Counted from the first letter of the stretch, positions 22,515 to 34,195 are shown. The stretch: 64,000 bases of DNA from Akebia trifoliata (GCA_017979445.1 CM030706.1:22647884-22711883), one strand, 5' to 3'. A program made the numbers and translations. The notes: a model not told the origin generated them from the letters alone.

Positions 22515-24000
22515 ACATATTAAGTTTCATGATCCTGCACCCTCACTAACAGAACTGGAACAAATGAACCAGTATGGTTGGAAGTCTAGGTAAGTTGATA
22601 CAGGAACTAGAACTGACCGTGTATACCCTTCATGGAGTCCAGTTGGAACTGAACTGTTGACACCACTAAATCCTGTCCAGCTCAGTATTTCTCCTGAATC
22701 CAATCCAGTTCGGTATCTTTTACGTAAAGAACTAGTGTGTATAAGTGGAGCAAAGGATGGGTCAAAAATTGATGTGGTTAGTGTAACCAAAAGAAGAGTG
22801 TCTTTTTCATGTGTCACTTTTGATATATCAATTTATTGCAAGTCGAGTGACTAGTAATTATATTTGTTAAAAAAAATACACAAATACAATATCTAATATT
22901 ATAAAGTAAGGTAATATCTTTTTTTTTTTTTTTTCAGAAAGAAATTAAGAACCGATTTGGATATACTGAAAAAATATTTTTTTATATTTGAAAATTGAAA
23001 AGATAAAAAAATTTGTTTGGGTCAATTTCAAAAAATATTTTTGAAAGGTTTAAATCTTATTTTTCTAAAGAGCAAAAAGAAACTATTTCTACTTTCGAAA
23101 AGTTATTTTTTTAAAGCTACTTTCTTTTATAATTACTTTATACTTTATATTTTAACTGGGCATATAATAAAATAAAAAAAATTAAAGTTGAAAATTTAAA
23201 AAAATTACTTTTTAAAAGGAAAAATGAAATTACTTTCTACTTCTAAACATTACTTTCTTTCTCAGTTACTTGTACCTTGTATCTAAATATAGGGCCTAAA
23301 TGTAACCACATAACTCGGTTGAGTTCTAACATGACCCAGTATAACTCAGCTAGTTTGTTCAAATAAGTTTTAGTACCAACTCACCTTGAAATCCAATCAA
23401 GTGGAGTAGTCTCGACAACATCAAATATATATTACTTTTGGGATTTTGAGGATATTTAATTAAAAAATATATTGAACAAAAATGGATGCATATATAAAGT
23501 AATTGAGATTTTTTTGGCTTATAAAAAGAAGTCAATTCAAAATTTCACAAAATCTAGATGACCAATCCAACCAAACCTAATGGGTAGTTTTATAAATTGG
23601 GGATGCCCTCAACACGCATGCTTAGATGAAATGGAAAGTTATTTTTTGGAGAAACATAAAAATACACAATTTTTTCCTTGAAAATAAAATTACGTGTTTT
23701 AGGTTCAAACCCCTTGAGCCCTTCTTATACTAAATGCTAATTCTTAACCACTAATCCCACCAAGCCAATAAAAAAAATACATGTGCTATATTAAGCCTAA
23801 GGTGTTGAAAAACACAACAAGAAAATAACATGAAACGTAGGTATGGAGACGAAGAGGAGAATAGGGGGAGAGTGTTGTGTGGGAATTTAGATTTAAGCGT
23901 ATCAATTGAGCCCCTTGGCCCACTAATCCAGCCCAACACATCCAAAAAAGAAGTGTCAGCATAACATGAAAAAAGACCTATTTTCACAACCAAGGTTGTT
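22515..24000. other. No gene or classified element seen
   Basis: Short ORFs overlap on both strands at 22527-22854 but resemble nothing known, and their codon content is not protein-like. There is a T run of about 16 at 22919. 23290-23410 has ACTCGG..GACCCAG phrases. The sequence is otherwise unremarkable and AT-rich. Confidence 0.35.
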
Positions 24001-24004
24001 GAAT

Positions 24005-24160
24005 GTCATAAAATTTGACTGACCAACAGGTCAAATTAGAGTTGAATTTTTCATTGTACAACATCAAGAATTCCGACAGCCTTGGATCGTCGAAATTTGA
24101 TTTCTAATATTTGTGGCATTAGCCCCTTGAATTTTTCAGTTTTCACGCAGTGTAGAGCAA
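24005..24160 (+). repeat. Old dispersed repeat, inverted partner at 37850-38020
   Basis: The phrases ACATCAAGAATTCCGACAG and TCGTCGAAATTTGATTTCTA, then ATTTGTGG, recur in inverse complement at 37850-38020 with moderate divergence. The family is unknown. The two copies lie outside, on either side of, the complete Tat element. Confidence 0.5.
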
Positions 24161-24360
24161 GCCCACCAAGGTAGGGTAGAGCTCAAAATGTCTTAATTGA
24201 TTGGATAAATCAGGGTGAGGCTAGGACCAAACAATGCCCAACCGGTCCGGCCTGAGCTACTAGGTGTAATAATTATATGTTTATATAATGTACAAGTAGA
24301 TTATGATTTTATGATAAAACAGACAACTAAAATATATTATAAAAAATAGAATAATGCTAA

Positions 24361-24752
24361 AGTGACCTCAGGCTGGAACCTCATATCGCACTTCTTGATG
24401 TGAAAGTGGATAAGAAGCATAGATGCTTTTTCACTCATTCTATGTTTCATATCCACTGTCATGTCAAGAAGTACAATATGAGGTTCCAGCCTGAGGTCAC
24501 TCCATGAAAAAGCATCTATACTACTTGATATGAAAGTGGATAGGAAGCATAGATGCTTTTTCACTCGTTCAATGTTTCCTATCCACTGTCATGTCAAGAA
24601 GTACAATATGAGGTTCCAGCCTGAGGTCACTCCATGAAAAAGCATCTATACTATTTGATGTGAAAGCGGATAGGAAGCATAGATGCTGTTTCACTTGTTC
24701 AATGTTTCCTATCCACTTTCATGTCAAAAAGCATAGATGCTTTTTCACTCGT
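24361..24752. repeat. Palindromic array built from a foldback element
   Basis: The arm AGTGACCTCAGGCTGGAACC.. (24361-24386) has its inverse complement at 24476-24501 and again at 24606-24631, giving a 130-bp period. Between the arms are smaller palindromes around GAAGCATAGATGCTTTTTCA and its inverse TGAAAAAGCATC. A last partial unit ends near 24752. It looks like a MITE of about 141 bp (24361-24501) whose 3' part was copied twice in tandem. It has no coding capacity. Confidence 0.75.
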
Positions 24753-24759
24753 TTTAATT

Positions 24760-26190
24760 ATATGATAGATATTGGAATCTTATTTTTATTAAAGTAGAGT
24801 TTAGATTTGGGTTGCGTTAGGGATCAACCAAGCCCAGATCAGACCTGCCCAGTGACAGTCTTAATTAGATTGTTAAAAAATCAAATCGAATCTAACAACC
24901 ATAATCAACAGTCCGTATAAAAGGCCTCCAAAAGTTAAAAACCTACTATACCAAGAGATTCCCCATACTTTGAATTCCAAAGTGACCAAAAAGGAAGGAT
25001 AGTAGATTTGAGATGTTCGTTGTTTTTTTTAATCTAACTCTAGTTACCTAAATACCCTCCCTCATTTTTAACTTAAAAAATTTGCACCCAACATTTTAAA
25101 TTTAAGATTTTATCTAAGTTAAAAAAAAAATAAAAACAAATTTTATTACCATTCTCTTGACTTTTAAGATTTTATGTAATTTAACCTCAAACCGCAAGAA
25201 TAAGAAAGGATTTTTGAAGTAGTCGGAGAATAAAGAGTCCTCTGTAAGGGACGGACTAAAGTGAGGTTGTAAAAGATGATTTGTAGGTGAAATTAATTAA
25301 CATAGAGGTTGGATCATGTAAGATGAGGGCATTTAGATTACTTTTTTGGTTAATCAATAATTAACAATTGGTTTCATTGAATGAGAACTAGGATCTATAT
25401 TTATCTTAACTTGAGGTCAATTCCAAGGGACCCTTTGATTTCAAAATGCGCCTTTAAAGTCTTTAGCTGTTACGTCATATGGTGCACGACTAGCTTTGAG
25501 ACAAATCAATTAAAGTACCGAGCCTCTTTAATTGACCTATGAAGTGGGAACTCCACCCTCCGTCATCTACCGTGTTTCTTTTTGGTGGGCTCTATAGTAT
25601 GCCACTAAGAAAGATAATTCCTACTCTCCATTTCCTATAAATCCTTTTTATGATAGCAGGTCACGTAAAGCTCACAATCAGGCCTCTACCAAATACAAAT
25701 CTCAAAAAAGTCTCCATAGCCGTATTAAGTAAAGATTTCAACCTTGTAGGTATTAAAATGTAAACGAGTTCCTATAGCTTTCTAAAATGACAAAAGCCCC
25801 TTAAATTAAAATTGGGTTCACAAATATGAATTAGGGCTCGTTAATTGAGATAGGCCGCATATGGTTTGGATTTGGATTTAGGTTTTCACAGATAAAACTC
25901 ATGATCTAACCAAATCCAAGTGATCCACATTAAATATCGGGCCTTATATCCAAATAAATGAGTTTGGCCAAACAACAATCCATAGAATCCTTAAAATCAG
26001 ATTTGAACAAATTTAACCTTTAGATAAATCAATTAAAACTCTCTCGGGGTATAAATGAAAAGTTAAATTATCTTAAATTTATAAAAACCAAAGTCTCCCT
26101 AATTTAAAAGGGATTGAGATCACTTTCTCTCACAAAATAAAAGCTCTCCCTCTAGAGAAGAAAAAACTCTCCCTTTAAAAAAAAAGAAAC
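24760..26190. other. No gene seen
   Basis: AT-rich sequence without a convincing frame. 25850-25990 contains AGGTTTGGATTTGGATTT-type words like those at 20.9-21.1 kb. There is a TATA-like GTATAAATGAAAAG at about 26050, possibly the promoter of the LTR-like sequence described in the next entry. Confidence 0.35.
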
Positions 26191-26508
26191 TGTCAAGCCC
26201 TCCTCAAGAGACGAAGCAAAGCTTTACATGAGAGACTTGGATTCTAATTCAAGAGAAGATCAAGCTCAAAAACTATTCTTCAAAAGTCAAAAAATCATTC
26301 TCAACAAATAAAGCACAAAGTCCGAAGGTAAGAAAATTGACATAAACCTCTACATAAGATAAAACTCAAAATCCCTTTTTAAGAAGGTAGGAAATTCTTC
26401 TCAGCAGATAAAACACGAAGTCCAGAGAGAAGAAAATCTACATAAACCTCTATAGAAAATCAAGCTCAAATGTCATTTTTCAGAAGTCAAAAATTCCTTC
26501 TCAGCCGA
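26190..26508 (+). repeat. LTR-like sequence with about 125-bp tandem units, left half
   Basis: AGAAGATCAAGCTCAAA..TTCAAAAGTCAAAAA..TTCTCAGCAGATAAAGCACAAAGTCC-type units repeat two to three times. The fragment is interrupted by the complete Tat element and resumes at 37606 with the same unit (GATAAAGCGCAAAGCCCAG). It then runs into a polyadenylation-like end (AATCAATAAAATTATTTTG, about 37805). This could be the R-U5 of an unclassified LTR. Confidence 0.5.
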
Positions 26509-28214
26509 TGTAGACACCCCATTTTTGCATCCGCCTGATTAATCAACTCGTCAACTCGATCGCAAGGCTTCCTAATGATGGATGCGTATTCCATTGCTTT
26601 ACTTTGTTACCAGAAATATTTCAGAAATCCGGATGAGGTATCTCGAACTGACAAAACCTTAGAAACAACGCTACGCTAGGAAAGTACGACCCCAGAAACA
26701 TAGAAATCATCATCTTACAGACTAAAAAGAAGCTTCACGATAAAAATCACTAAAACCTATCAAATTACCAAAATACCCCTAACCTCAAAACAACCCTAGA
26801 GCCTACGTTACGCTTAGGAAAACTCATTCAAACACATAAAAAACAACAAATCGAAACCAAATAAATCATTTCGCCAATTTTCACAGAATTCGACAAAATT
26901 ACGAAAATGCCCCTCATAAAGTTCACGACCATTTCACACAAAAATTTCATAAACAACACAAAATAATATTTCCATTGAATTCCTTACGAAAAATCGATTC
27001 TAAAACATCCTAGAACATTAAAAACCGACTTAAAACGTGAAAAGTCCTCTCCGGGGACAAAACGATAATTTCACAATTTTCATAATTTAAAAATTCGAAA
27101 TTAATAAATAAAATATTAAATAATTAAAGTGAAACATTAATGAAATTAATTTAAAATTTTGAACCTAAAAAATCGATTAATCGGACTCTCAGGCAAAATT
27201 GTTGAGGGTTCGTGGGATATTTCTTTAAGGACCCCTCCATTTGGGGGTCCAAAGAATTAAAAATAATGGAAGGGGGTTCTCCAAAATTTAAAGTCAATTA
27301 AAAAAGACTGAAGTCAAGATATTGAAAGTCAATCAATTAAGACCAAAGTCAAAACATTAAAAGTCAATCAAATAAGACTAAAAGTCATAATAGAGATCTA
27401 ATTAAATAATAACTCTATCTAATAGAGTTCTAACTTAAAAACAATTCTACCTAAAACAATTTGAATTAAAACACAATTCTACCTAAAACAATTCTAATTA
27501 AAACACAATTCTACCTAAAATAAGTCTAACTAAAATACAACTCTAATTAAAAGATCTCTAATTAAACACTAACTCTATCCAATCAACCTTAAAAAAATTC
27601 TATAAATAGAGATGCTCACACCCTATTTTCGTATCAAATCATAAACCCTAAGAGAAGTAGGTCTAGAAGCTCCCCTAGCCCCCCATAAACCCTAGTTTTG
27701 GAGCCCCAACTCCTTAACTAACATCCCTCCTTCAATTTCAGTCTAGAAAACACCCAAAAGCCTTCTAAAAACACCCCCAAATCCGCAACGAACTTGAAGA
27801 ATTCAGATTCAAAAACAAGGAGATACCTTGCCTCGGAGATCCGAAGTTAAATCCGGAAACAGAACGAAGCAAGGGAGCACGGTACAAGGAGTTCTTTTTG
27901 TCAGATCTGAGGGAACCAAGTCCTTGCCATCGGAAAGGTAAATTTTTATTTTTATTTACTTTTTTTATCTAGGTTTTAGCAATGTAATTTACTTGGGAAT
28001 TTAGTAGAGACTGGCTTTGGCCGGGCGGGATTGGTGCCTAACACCTTCCAACCCCGTAACTTGATCCCCGAATTCAGATTTTTTATGGTAGATTAGTTCC
28101 TTTTATCCATGTTAGAGTCAGTTTGGTTCCTAGACCACAATAACTAGGTGGCGACTCCCAAACCTCAAGGGTCAAAAGCGGATCCGCGCACCCCGCGGAT
28201 CGAGGGCGCTTTCA
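26509..28214 (+). repeat. 5' LTR of the Tat-like element
   Basis: 1706 bp. The promoter TATAAATAGAG is at about 27601. Upstream are three AAAGTCAATCAA-type U3 repeats (27287-27385) and AACACAATTCTACCTAAAAC repeats (27440-27540). U5 holds GGTGCCTAACACCTTCCAAC, the string TGGCGACTCC at 28149-28158 (identical to the first ten bases of the primer site) and an 8-bp-stem hairpin at 28181-28201. Confidence 0.95.
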
Positions 28215-28215
28215 G

Positions 28216-28230
28216 TGGCGACTCCGCTGG
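28216..28230 (+). other. Primer binding site (TGGCGACTCCGCTGG)
   Basis: It lies one base after the LTR. Its complement ends in CGCCA, as a mature tRNA 3' end should. I recall tRNA-Arg priming for Ogre elements and this would fit, but the exact tRNA was not checked. Confidence 0.8.
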
Positions 28231-28599
28231 AGACATTGAGGATCAAACTTGAAAAATCCCAAGTATGGGAGCATTGTTAGAGCGACCTAGTTTTGTTATT
28301 TTTAATCGTTTGTCTACCAGTTTATTTTATCGTTATCGTTGGCCTAATTATTACTCATTGAGTTAGCCTTTGAATAGTTGCCTTGACATATTATTTATGG
28401 TCCGATCAAGGATCATTCGGAATAATCCCAAATAATGCTAGACTTCGAAAGGTTTTTTATTCTTAAGGATGACTTAATGATTGTTGAGTGTGGGGAGTTT
28501 TTATTTTTATTTTTATTTCTGTTTATTTTATTTTTTTTTAGGCACAATGAAAAGTTTTGTTTATTTCTTAGAGTATGCAGGTTGTTTCTTAACATTAAA

Positions 28600-28624
28600 A
28601 ACAAATAAATAAATAAATAAATAA
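28600..28624 (+). repeat. (AAAT)n microsatellite
   Basis: About six AAAT units followed by an A run, just before the 97-codon ORF. Confidence 0.8.
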
Positions 28625-28667
28625 AAAAAATAGAAATTTTTGGGCGTGCTGTTGAGAACAGCAGCCA

Positions 28668-28961
28668 TTGCTTCTACTCGTTTTCAGTGGTGTGTCCCCA
28701 GTAAAACCCCTTTTTGATGATCGGACTTTTCATGAATTAACGAGGTTTGTGGGGGTGTTTGGAGTAAAAACATTATTTCGTTTTTTAAAAGCTTTTTCAC
28801 CTTCTGTTTTCAAGTCATCTTCTTCCCCAACTCCACTGGTTTCAGCGGAGACCGATTCGTCCAATCAATCCGATCGGCTTAAATCGTCTCTTCCGATCGA
28901 TTGTAGAACCGCAGCGTTTCTGATTTGTCTCGAGGCTGCCACGAAAGGTGTGAATCGCTGA
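28668..28961 (+). CDS. 97-codon ORF in the Tat leader, unrecognised
   Basis: The reading frame is open from MLLLVFSGVSPVK through a Ser-rich middle (FKSSSSPTPLVSAETDSSNQ) to AAFLICLEAATKGVNR. It is GC-richer than its surroundings and is followed by UTR-like sequence, so it may be a captured host fragment or the relic of the extra ORF1 that Ogre elements carry before gag. I recognise no domain. The Met chosen is simply the first in frame, with no splice or Kozak support. Confidence 0.25.
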   Translation: MLLLVFSGVSPVKPLFDDRTFHELTRFVGVFGVKTLFRFLKAFSPSVFKSSSSPTPLVSAETDSSNQSDRLKSSLPIDCRTAAFLICLEAATKGVNR

Positions 28962-29261
28962 TTCTTCTTGGAATTTGACGGATTTAATGGGAATCAATGC
29001 CTCTGTTGGCTGTCGAAGAATAAGATTTCTTTGTTTGTTGATCTCGAATCAGTGGTGAGCGTTTGATTTGGAATGAAAGGATGAGATGATCTTGGGATAG
29101 GATCTCAATCGATTTTTTTTTCTGTTTTGTTAGATTGTGAAGTTCGGATCTTTGTTGCAGTTTTTTTTTTTAGATTAAAATCATTAGCAGGAGGTTCATA
29201 GAGATTTTATTCGTCTTAGCAAACTGAAATGGCGAACAATTCGTCGAAAAATCCCATGTTA

Positions 29262-29511
29262 CAGGTTGATCTCGACGCTGATATACTATTATAGGCTGAT
29301 CTCGACGATTAGCCTGCTGTTCTAGGCTGATCTCGACGATTAACCTGCTGTTATAGGCTGATCTCGACGATTAACCTTCTGATCTCGACGATTAACCTGC
29401 TGATCTCGACGATTAAGTTGCTGTTATAAGGTGATCTCGACGTTGAGCTGCTGTTGAGCTCGACGTTATCCTGCTGTTTTAAAATAGCAAGGCCGATCTC
29501 GACATGTGCCG
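29262..29511 (+). repeat. Tandem repeat of about 31 bp with GATCTCGACG core
   Basis: The consensus is about AGGCTGATCTCGACGATTAACCTGCTGTTAT. About eight to nine degenerate copies are present; some are shortened to 21 bp (TGATCTCGACGATTAACCTGC). It lies in the leader of the Tat-like element. Each copy carries one TCGA site, giving a local peak of CpG in an otherwise CpG-poor window. Confidence 0.75.
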
Positions 29512-30129
29512 GATGAGTTCGATTATTGGCAGCGGCGTATAATCTGTCTCACAAAATTATCTTGGTTTTTTTAAGATCAATTTGTTTTCTAAAAAAGGGG
29601 GAAAATCAAAATAAAAAAATAAAGAGTAGAAAGTTTTTTAAAAAAAAAAAAAAAAAAGGGAAGTTTAAAAAAATAATGAAATCAAAATTTTTAAATGTTG
29701 CTAATGGCGACATATGCTCAAGTTGTTTTGTTTTTTGAATTTCCTTGATTGGGCTCAATCTATTTTTTTTTAAAAAAATAAAAAAATAAAAAAAATGATG
29801 AACAAAACCATCCTCTTTATTTCATTGATCATTATTATACCCTTAATTCGAAATTCTTAGAAATTTTGAATTATTTTAGGGTCGCTCCAAAATAACCTTG
29901 ATTGAACCATAAAATTTGTTGAGACTTGGAACTAGGGGCTTATTTCAATAACTCGATTTAATTATTAATTGCTAGTCGCCCTTCTAACATGCCATAATCT
30001 TGCTTGAAATAGATGTTTGATTGTGATCATAATGTCGATGTGATGTGATCGGATTGGTATTTTTAATATTCATGTGATTGGTAGTGCTTACATCGATTAA
30101 ATATTCATATAATTCATGTTATAATGATT

Positions 30130-30780
30130 GGATTGATGGGCCCACGTGTTTGAAAAAAAGGCCCCGGGCACACCCCACCCTTGCTTTGCACACACCACAT
30201 GCACGTTTACTGCTTTACTCACTTACACGTCCCATTTAGCCAACGTGGCACTAGTGCATGGCCCGGTCTCTTCGGAGATGCGACGTCATTCATGAAACCC
30301 ACAACTCCAGTCACGTACCTTAGGGTATATCGAACTGGGGCATCAATACCGTCTGATCAGGTGATTCTGAGAGACATATTGATGCACCCATGCTGGGGTG
30401 ACCTGAGCCTTTGTCCTATTGTAAGCCACACAGTCACATGTCCCGATTGCCAACGTAGTACTAGTACGTGGTCGGTCCCCTCGTGGGATGCCAAACCATT
30501 TATGAAAGCTACAACTCTTGACTCGTACCCATAAGTATAAAAGGTAATCTAAGTATATCAATTGCACTTCTTGGTCAAAACCGGTGCCTAAGCAAGATCT
30601 TGCCCCGCTGTACCCTACTGTATGAGGGAGATAGACTACGTCTATTCTAGACGAGAGGTATTTAAGTGGGCCCTTGCTCAGCATTGTGCGCCACCTCTCA
30701 ACTGGAGATCGAACTGGCTGTTTTTGGCTTCAGAGAAGTGAATTGAGGTTTTAGATTATCACCTATACGGTATATCAAAC
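30130..30780 (+). repeat. GC-richer block with a diverged 214-bp duplication
   Basis: GCCAACGTGGCACTAGTGCA..TCATGAAACCCACAACT (30239-30310) is echoed by GCCAACGTAGTACTAGTACG..TTATGAAAGCTACAACT (30450-30515). ORFs on both strands here (117 and 113 codons) overlap each other and resemble no known protein, so I treat them as chance. Confidence 0.5.
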
Positions 30781-31149
30781 CAAGTCACCACTTATCGAAA
30801 GGTATATAGGTGTGCTTGGGCAAGGGTGGCCAGATAAAAATGCATTGCACGTAGTAAGCCTAGAGTCTAGAAACCTTTCCCATAGGTCACGAATCGAACT
30901 TATCGTGGGTGTTCCCGGGTTGTTTATTGAATGAATGCCTGTTGTTGGATGAATGTATGTGAGTGATGTGAATGGTGAGATCAAAGTGCATGATTGTCCT
31001 CAAGGATCAAAGAAATTTTATTTTTGAAAATTAAAATGGGTGCACCGACCCAGTAAAGAATCCATTCTTTTACAATAGTGACCCAGTCCATCCCGATCCA
31101 ACAATCATGATGGACCGGGCCAGTTAAATCAAAATGGAAATCGAATTTT

Positions 31150-31345
31150 CAAAGAAGAAAAAGAAAGTATTTTCTAGGAAAAAATGTTTTCCAAAAGAAG
31201 TGTTTTCCAGAAAAAGTGTTATTCTCTAGAAAAAATATTTTCTAAGAAAAAAAATGTTTTCCAAATAAAAACTATTTTTCAAAGAAAAAATATTTTCCAG
31301 AAGAAAATATTTTCCAAAAGAAAAGAAAATGAAGGAAAAATGATT
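31150..31345 (+). repeat. Degenerate TTTTCCA-GAAAAA repeats
   Basis: At least nine copies of AAAATGTTTTCCAAAAGAAG-like words, 15-20 bp each, are present. A 61-codon ORF across them (KKMF/SKRK repeats) is a by-product of the repeat. Confidence 0.65.
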
Positions 31346-32214
31346 TACAAAAGATATATATTTGCATGAAAAATTATTGAAATATGTTTGAAGTTGTTAT
31401 TCAATGAAAACATTATTTGTCAATATTTTTCAAGAGTGCAGTAAAATTATTTTTCTTCTGAATAATCATTAAATGGATGAACTTTTTAATGGATTGGTGC
31501 ACAAAATCCAATAAAATCTCAGGGTTCATTTAAAATGTTATCAAGGGGGTGACACTGAAATTGGTTAAATTCACCTTCAAAGAGGTTTAAGGGTTATCAT
31601 TGTATTTAAGCTCAATCGTCCATCGTCTAGGTAGGGTTGTAAATCCGATCAGTTAGAGTAAACGTCAATATCAAGTCAACAGTCAGAAATGACCTCAAAA
31701 TTTCTCAACATCATCCAATTGTTCTTTGAAAATCATAGTGCTTCAATCCTACCGGTTGTAAGTAATGTCTCAGTTCTCATCAAGCCCGTTTTGGGTAGTC
31801 TTGAGTTTTCATGGGTCATTTGGGTTAGCTCGAGTCCTTTTTTCTAGCAAGGTCATGTCTTCCTTAGATTGAGCCTACTCTTTCTTATTGAGTCAAGTTA
31901 GTTCGTCGAGTTTATAGAGGTGTCTGTCGCCCCTTCTGAATTGATCGTACAAAAGAAATTTTTGAATATCTCAAGCGCATTAACGAATTAACTAATAATC
32001 TAGATTCAAAAACAAGAAGATAAGAGTCGGGCTCAAGAAAGCAAAGGTCATTGACCTCGGAACAGAAATAAATTCCTAAAGAGATTCAAATAGAAACCAT
32101 CTTATCTCTAGAGGAACACAAGGGGATAATGAATTTTCTCAAAAATTTCAAAAGACTTGTTCGTGTGATCATATGAGGGTATGTTAGGTACAAGCTTGAG
32201 TGTTGTTCAACATG

Positions 32215-33060
32215 GACTAGATACTCGTCTATATCAATGGAATTAAAGAAGATGTTATAAAATGTATCAGTGCTATCCTCACTACATCTTGAGTTGCAAA
32301 TCACATATTATCAATCGATATGGGGATACCTTTTGAACTGATTTCTGATAATGGGTCGTACTTCAAAGCATAAATCATTACTCTGTGATCAAAGTTGAAG
32401 ATCCGGCATCACACATTATCTCTCTCTACCGTCCTCAGATTAATGAAAAGGTTGAAGCAGCTAGTAAAAAATCTCAAAACAATCATCAAGACAATGCGTC
32501 AATCACACCAGGATTAGTTAGAGAAGTTACCATTCACACAAGGGGCACATCATACTTCAATACAGTCTTCCACTGGAGCTATTCCCTACTTTCTAGTGTA
32601 TGATATGGAAACAATCTTACCAGTTGAAATGTGAATTCCGTCTCTCAAGGTCTTATTGGAAAATCATTTGTTAGAAACAGATTGGGTTCGTCAGCAGTAT
32701 GAAGAATTAAACTTGATCGAAGAAAACGAGTTAAAGCCCTGTACCACGTGCAAGCTTATCTAAGAAGAGTCACCCGTGCATTTGACAAAAAGTTCAAAGT
32801 TCATCATTTACAAGTCAAAGATTTAACTATCAGACTTCAAAGAAAATTGAACACTCCTCCTCGATTATAGGAGAAAGTCTAAATTGGAAAAATTCATTCA
32901 TTAAGGAAATACTGTCTGGAAAAGTCGTCAGACTTCAAGATCATGATGGAGGTGAACTACCAGAACCAACCAACATTGACCAAATCAAACGGTACTACAT
33001 TTAAGGAGGCCATCTTTGACCGAATCAATTCTCCTGTTACCCAGTTCAATATATCTTTTC
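32215..33060 (+). pseudogene. Tat-lineage integrase relic
   Basis: In mixed frames the plus strand reads YINGIKEDVIKCIS, IPFELISDNGSYFKA (about 32321-32373, with the integrase D-N-G), then DQFKVEDPAS.. and SLYRPQINEKVEAASK (32424-32470). It continues with FTQGAHHTS and ETILPVEM (about 32610), then LENHLLETDWVRQQYEELNL (about 32657-32715) and RVTRAFDKKFKVHHLQVKDL (about 32768-32828). This is the core and C-terminal order of Tat/Ogre integrases (SPYRPQTNGAVEAANK is the usual form). The region is short and the first catalytic part is missing. No RT or RNase H precedes it, which suggests an internal deletion rather than simple decay. Confidence 0.75.
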
Positions 33061-33356
33061 TCAACCCCTTTGCAACCTTTTTAAAAAAAAAATGAATGAT
33101 GCCTTTTTTATTTCTTAGCCTGATTACCTAACCCAGGGGAGGGAAAAATCCGAACTACGTTTTGGTCTGATCCCACAATGTTGGGGTACGTAGGCAACCT
33201 GAGAAGTTACTTCAGGCCCGACCACATCAATAAAAAAAATCTATTTCCCCACACAAAAAATCAAAAAAAAATCAAAAAAAAAAAATTCAAAAGAGAAAGA
33301 AATATCATCCAAAATGGGGAAGAAAATTCAAGAAAAAAGTTTAAATGAAATGCCAC

Positions 33357-34195
33357 ACAAGGGGCATTTGGATTTTTGAGCCTCAAAATCCCTTTCTTTT
33401 TTATACCCAGTCCTAAGCCTACCTATAAAAGTCCTCCTAAGTACCGTGTGAGAAGTCAAGGAAGATATCAAAGCATGATCAGACAGCAACTCCAGAAGTT
33501 CAGAAAAAAAAAATAAAAAAATGATGAAGCCTGCTAAGTTGAAAATCCGAAAAGGACGACTTAGGCAAAAATTAAGGCAAGCTCGCAAGGTTGAAAATCT
33601 GAAAGGACAACTTTGGCAACAATCAGAGCAAAGAAAAAAAAAGAGCTCGCTAGACCGAAAACCTGAAAAGGCGATCTAGGCAAAAGTTAGAGCAAGCTCG
33701 CTAGACCGAAAACCTGAAAAGGCGATCTAGGCAAAAATTAGAGCAATAAAGAAAAAATAGAAGAAAATCCTAAGCTGAGAACAGTCCAAGCTGAAACATC
33801 AGAAGTCCGAATATTCAAGTTCAATACTTAGCTTAAACCCGGCATAGACTCAGAAGCCACAAGTATCTTGTCTACGATCGATCTGAAAATGTTTGCTTCC
33901 CCAAGTGAACCAAGGGAGATGAGGATGAATTCTATGATGAATTTCGAAAGGAAATAATTTTGTACTCTTGAGCCTGATTCAAAACTATTAATAAAATTAA
34001 TCAAAATTAAAAGTTGATTCTTTATTGCGCTTGTGATAATCAATTATTTCAAACCTTCATACAAGGGGCATTTTCTTTCTCTTTTAATGTAACTTTTCCC
34101 CCTTATACTAGGGGCATTTTTTTTAATTTAATTTTTGCATGATGTGTTCAATTATCTTCAATGTCACGTACATTGTCAAACTAGGGGCATTTTGT
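33357..34195 (+). repeat. Scattered GGGGCATTTT motifs resembling the polypurine tract
   Basis: AGGGGCATTT occurs at about 33360, 34064, 34111 and 34182 (ACAAGGGGCATT, ACTAGGGGCATT). The true tract just before the 3' LTR reads AAAGATGGGCATC. These may be remnants of duplicated 3' ends. Confidence 0.5.
33520..33760 (+). repeat. Tandem repeat, about 55-60 bp, in the Tat 3' region
   Basis: Units of the form AAGCTCGCTAGACCGAAAAC + CTGAAAAGGCGATCTAGGCA + AAAGTTAGAGC occur four times. Two units at 33644-33750 are nearly identical and two before them are diverged (GCTAAGTTGAAAATCCG.., GCTCGCAAGGTTGAAAATC..). Confidence 0.75.

Noticed and set aside
29262..29511. CRISPR-like array
   Set aside because: Units are head-to-tail repeats without unique spacers, in a eukaryotic retrotransposon leader.
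30181..30684. Opposed ORFs of 117 (+) and 113 (-) codons
   Set aside because: They overlap on both strands, have no recognisable motif, and lie in a diverged non-coding duplication inside the Tat element.
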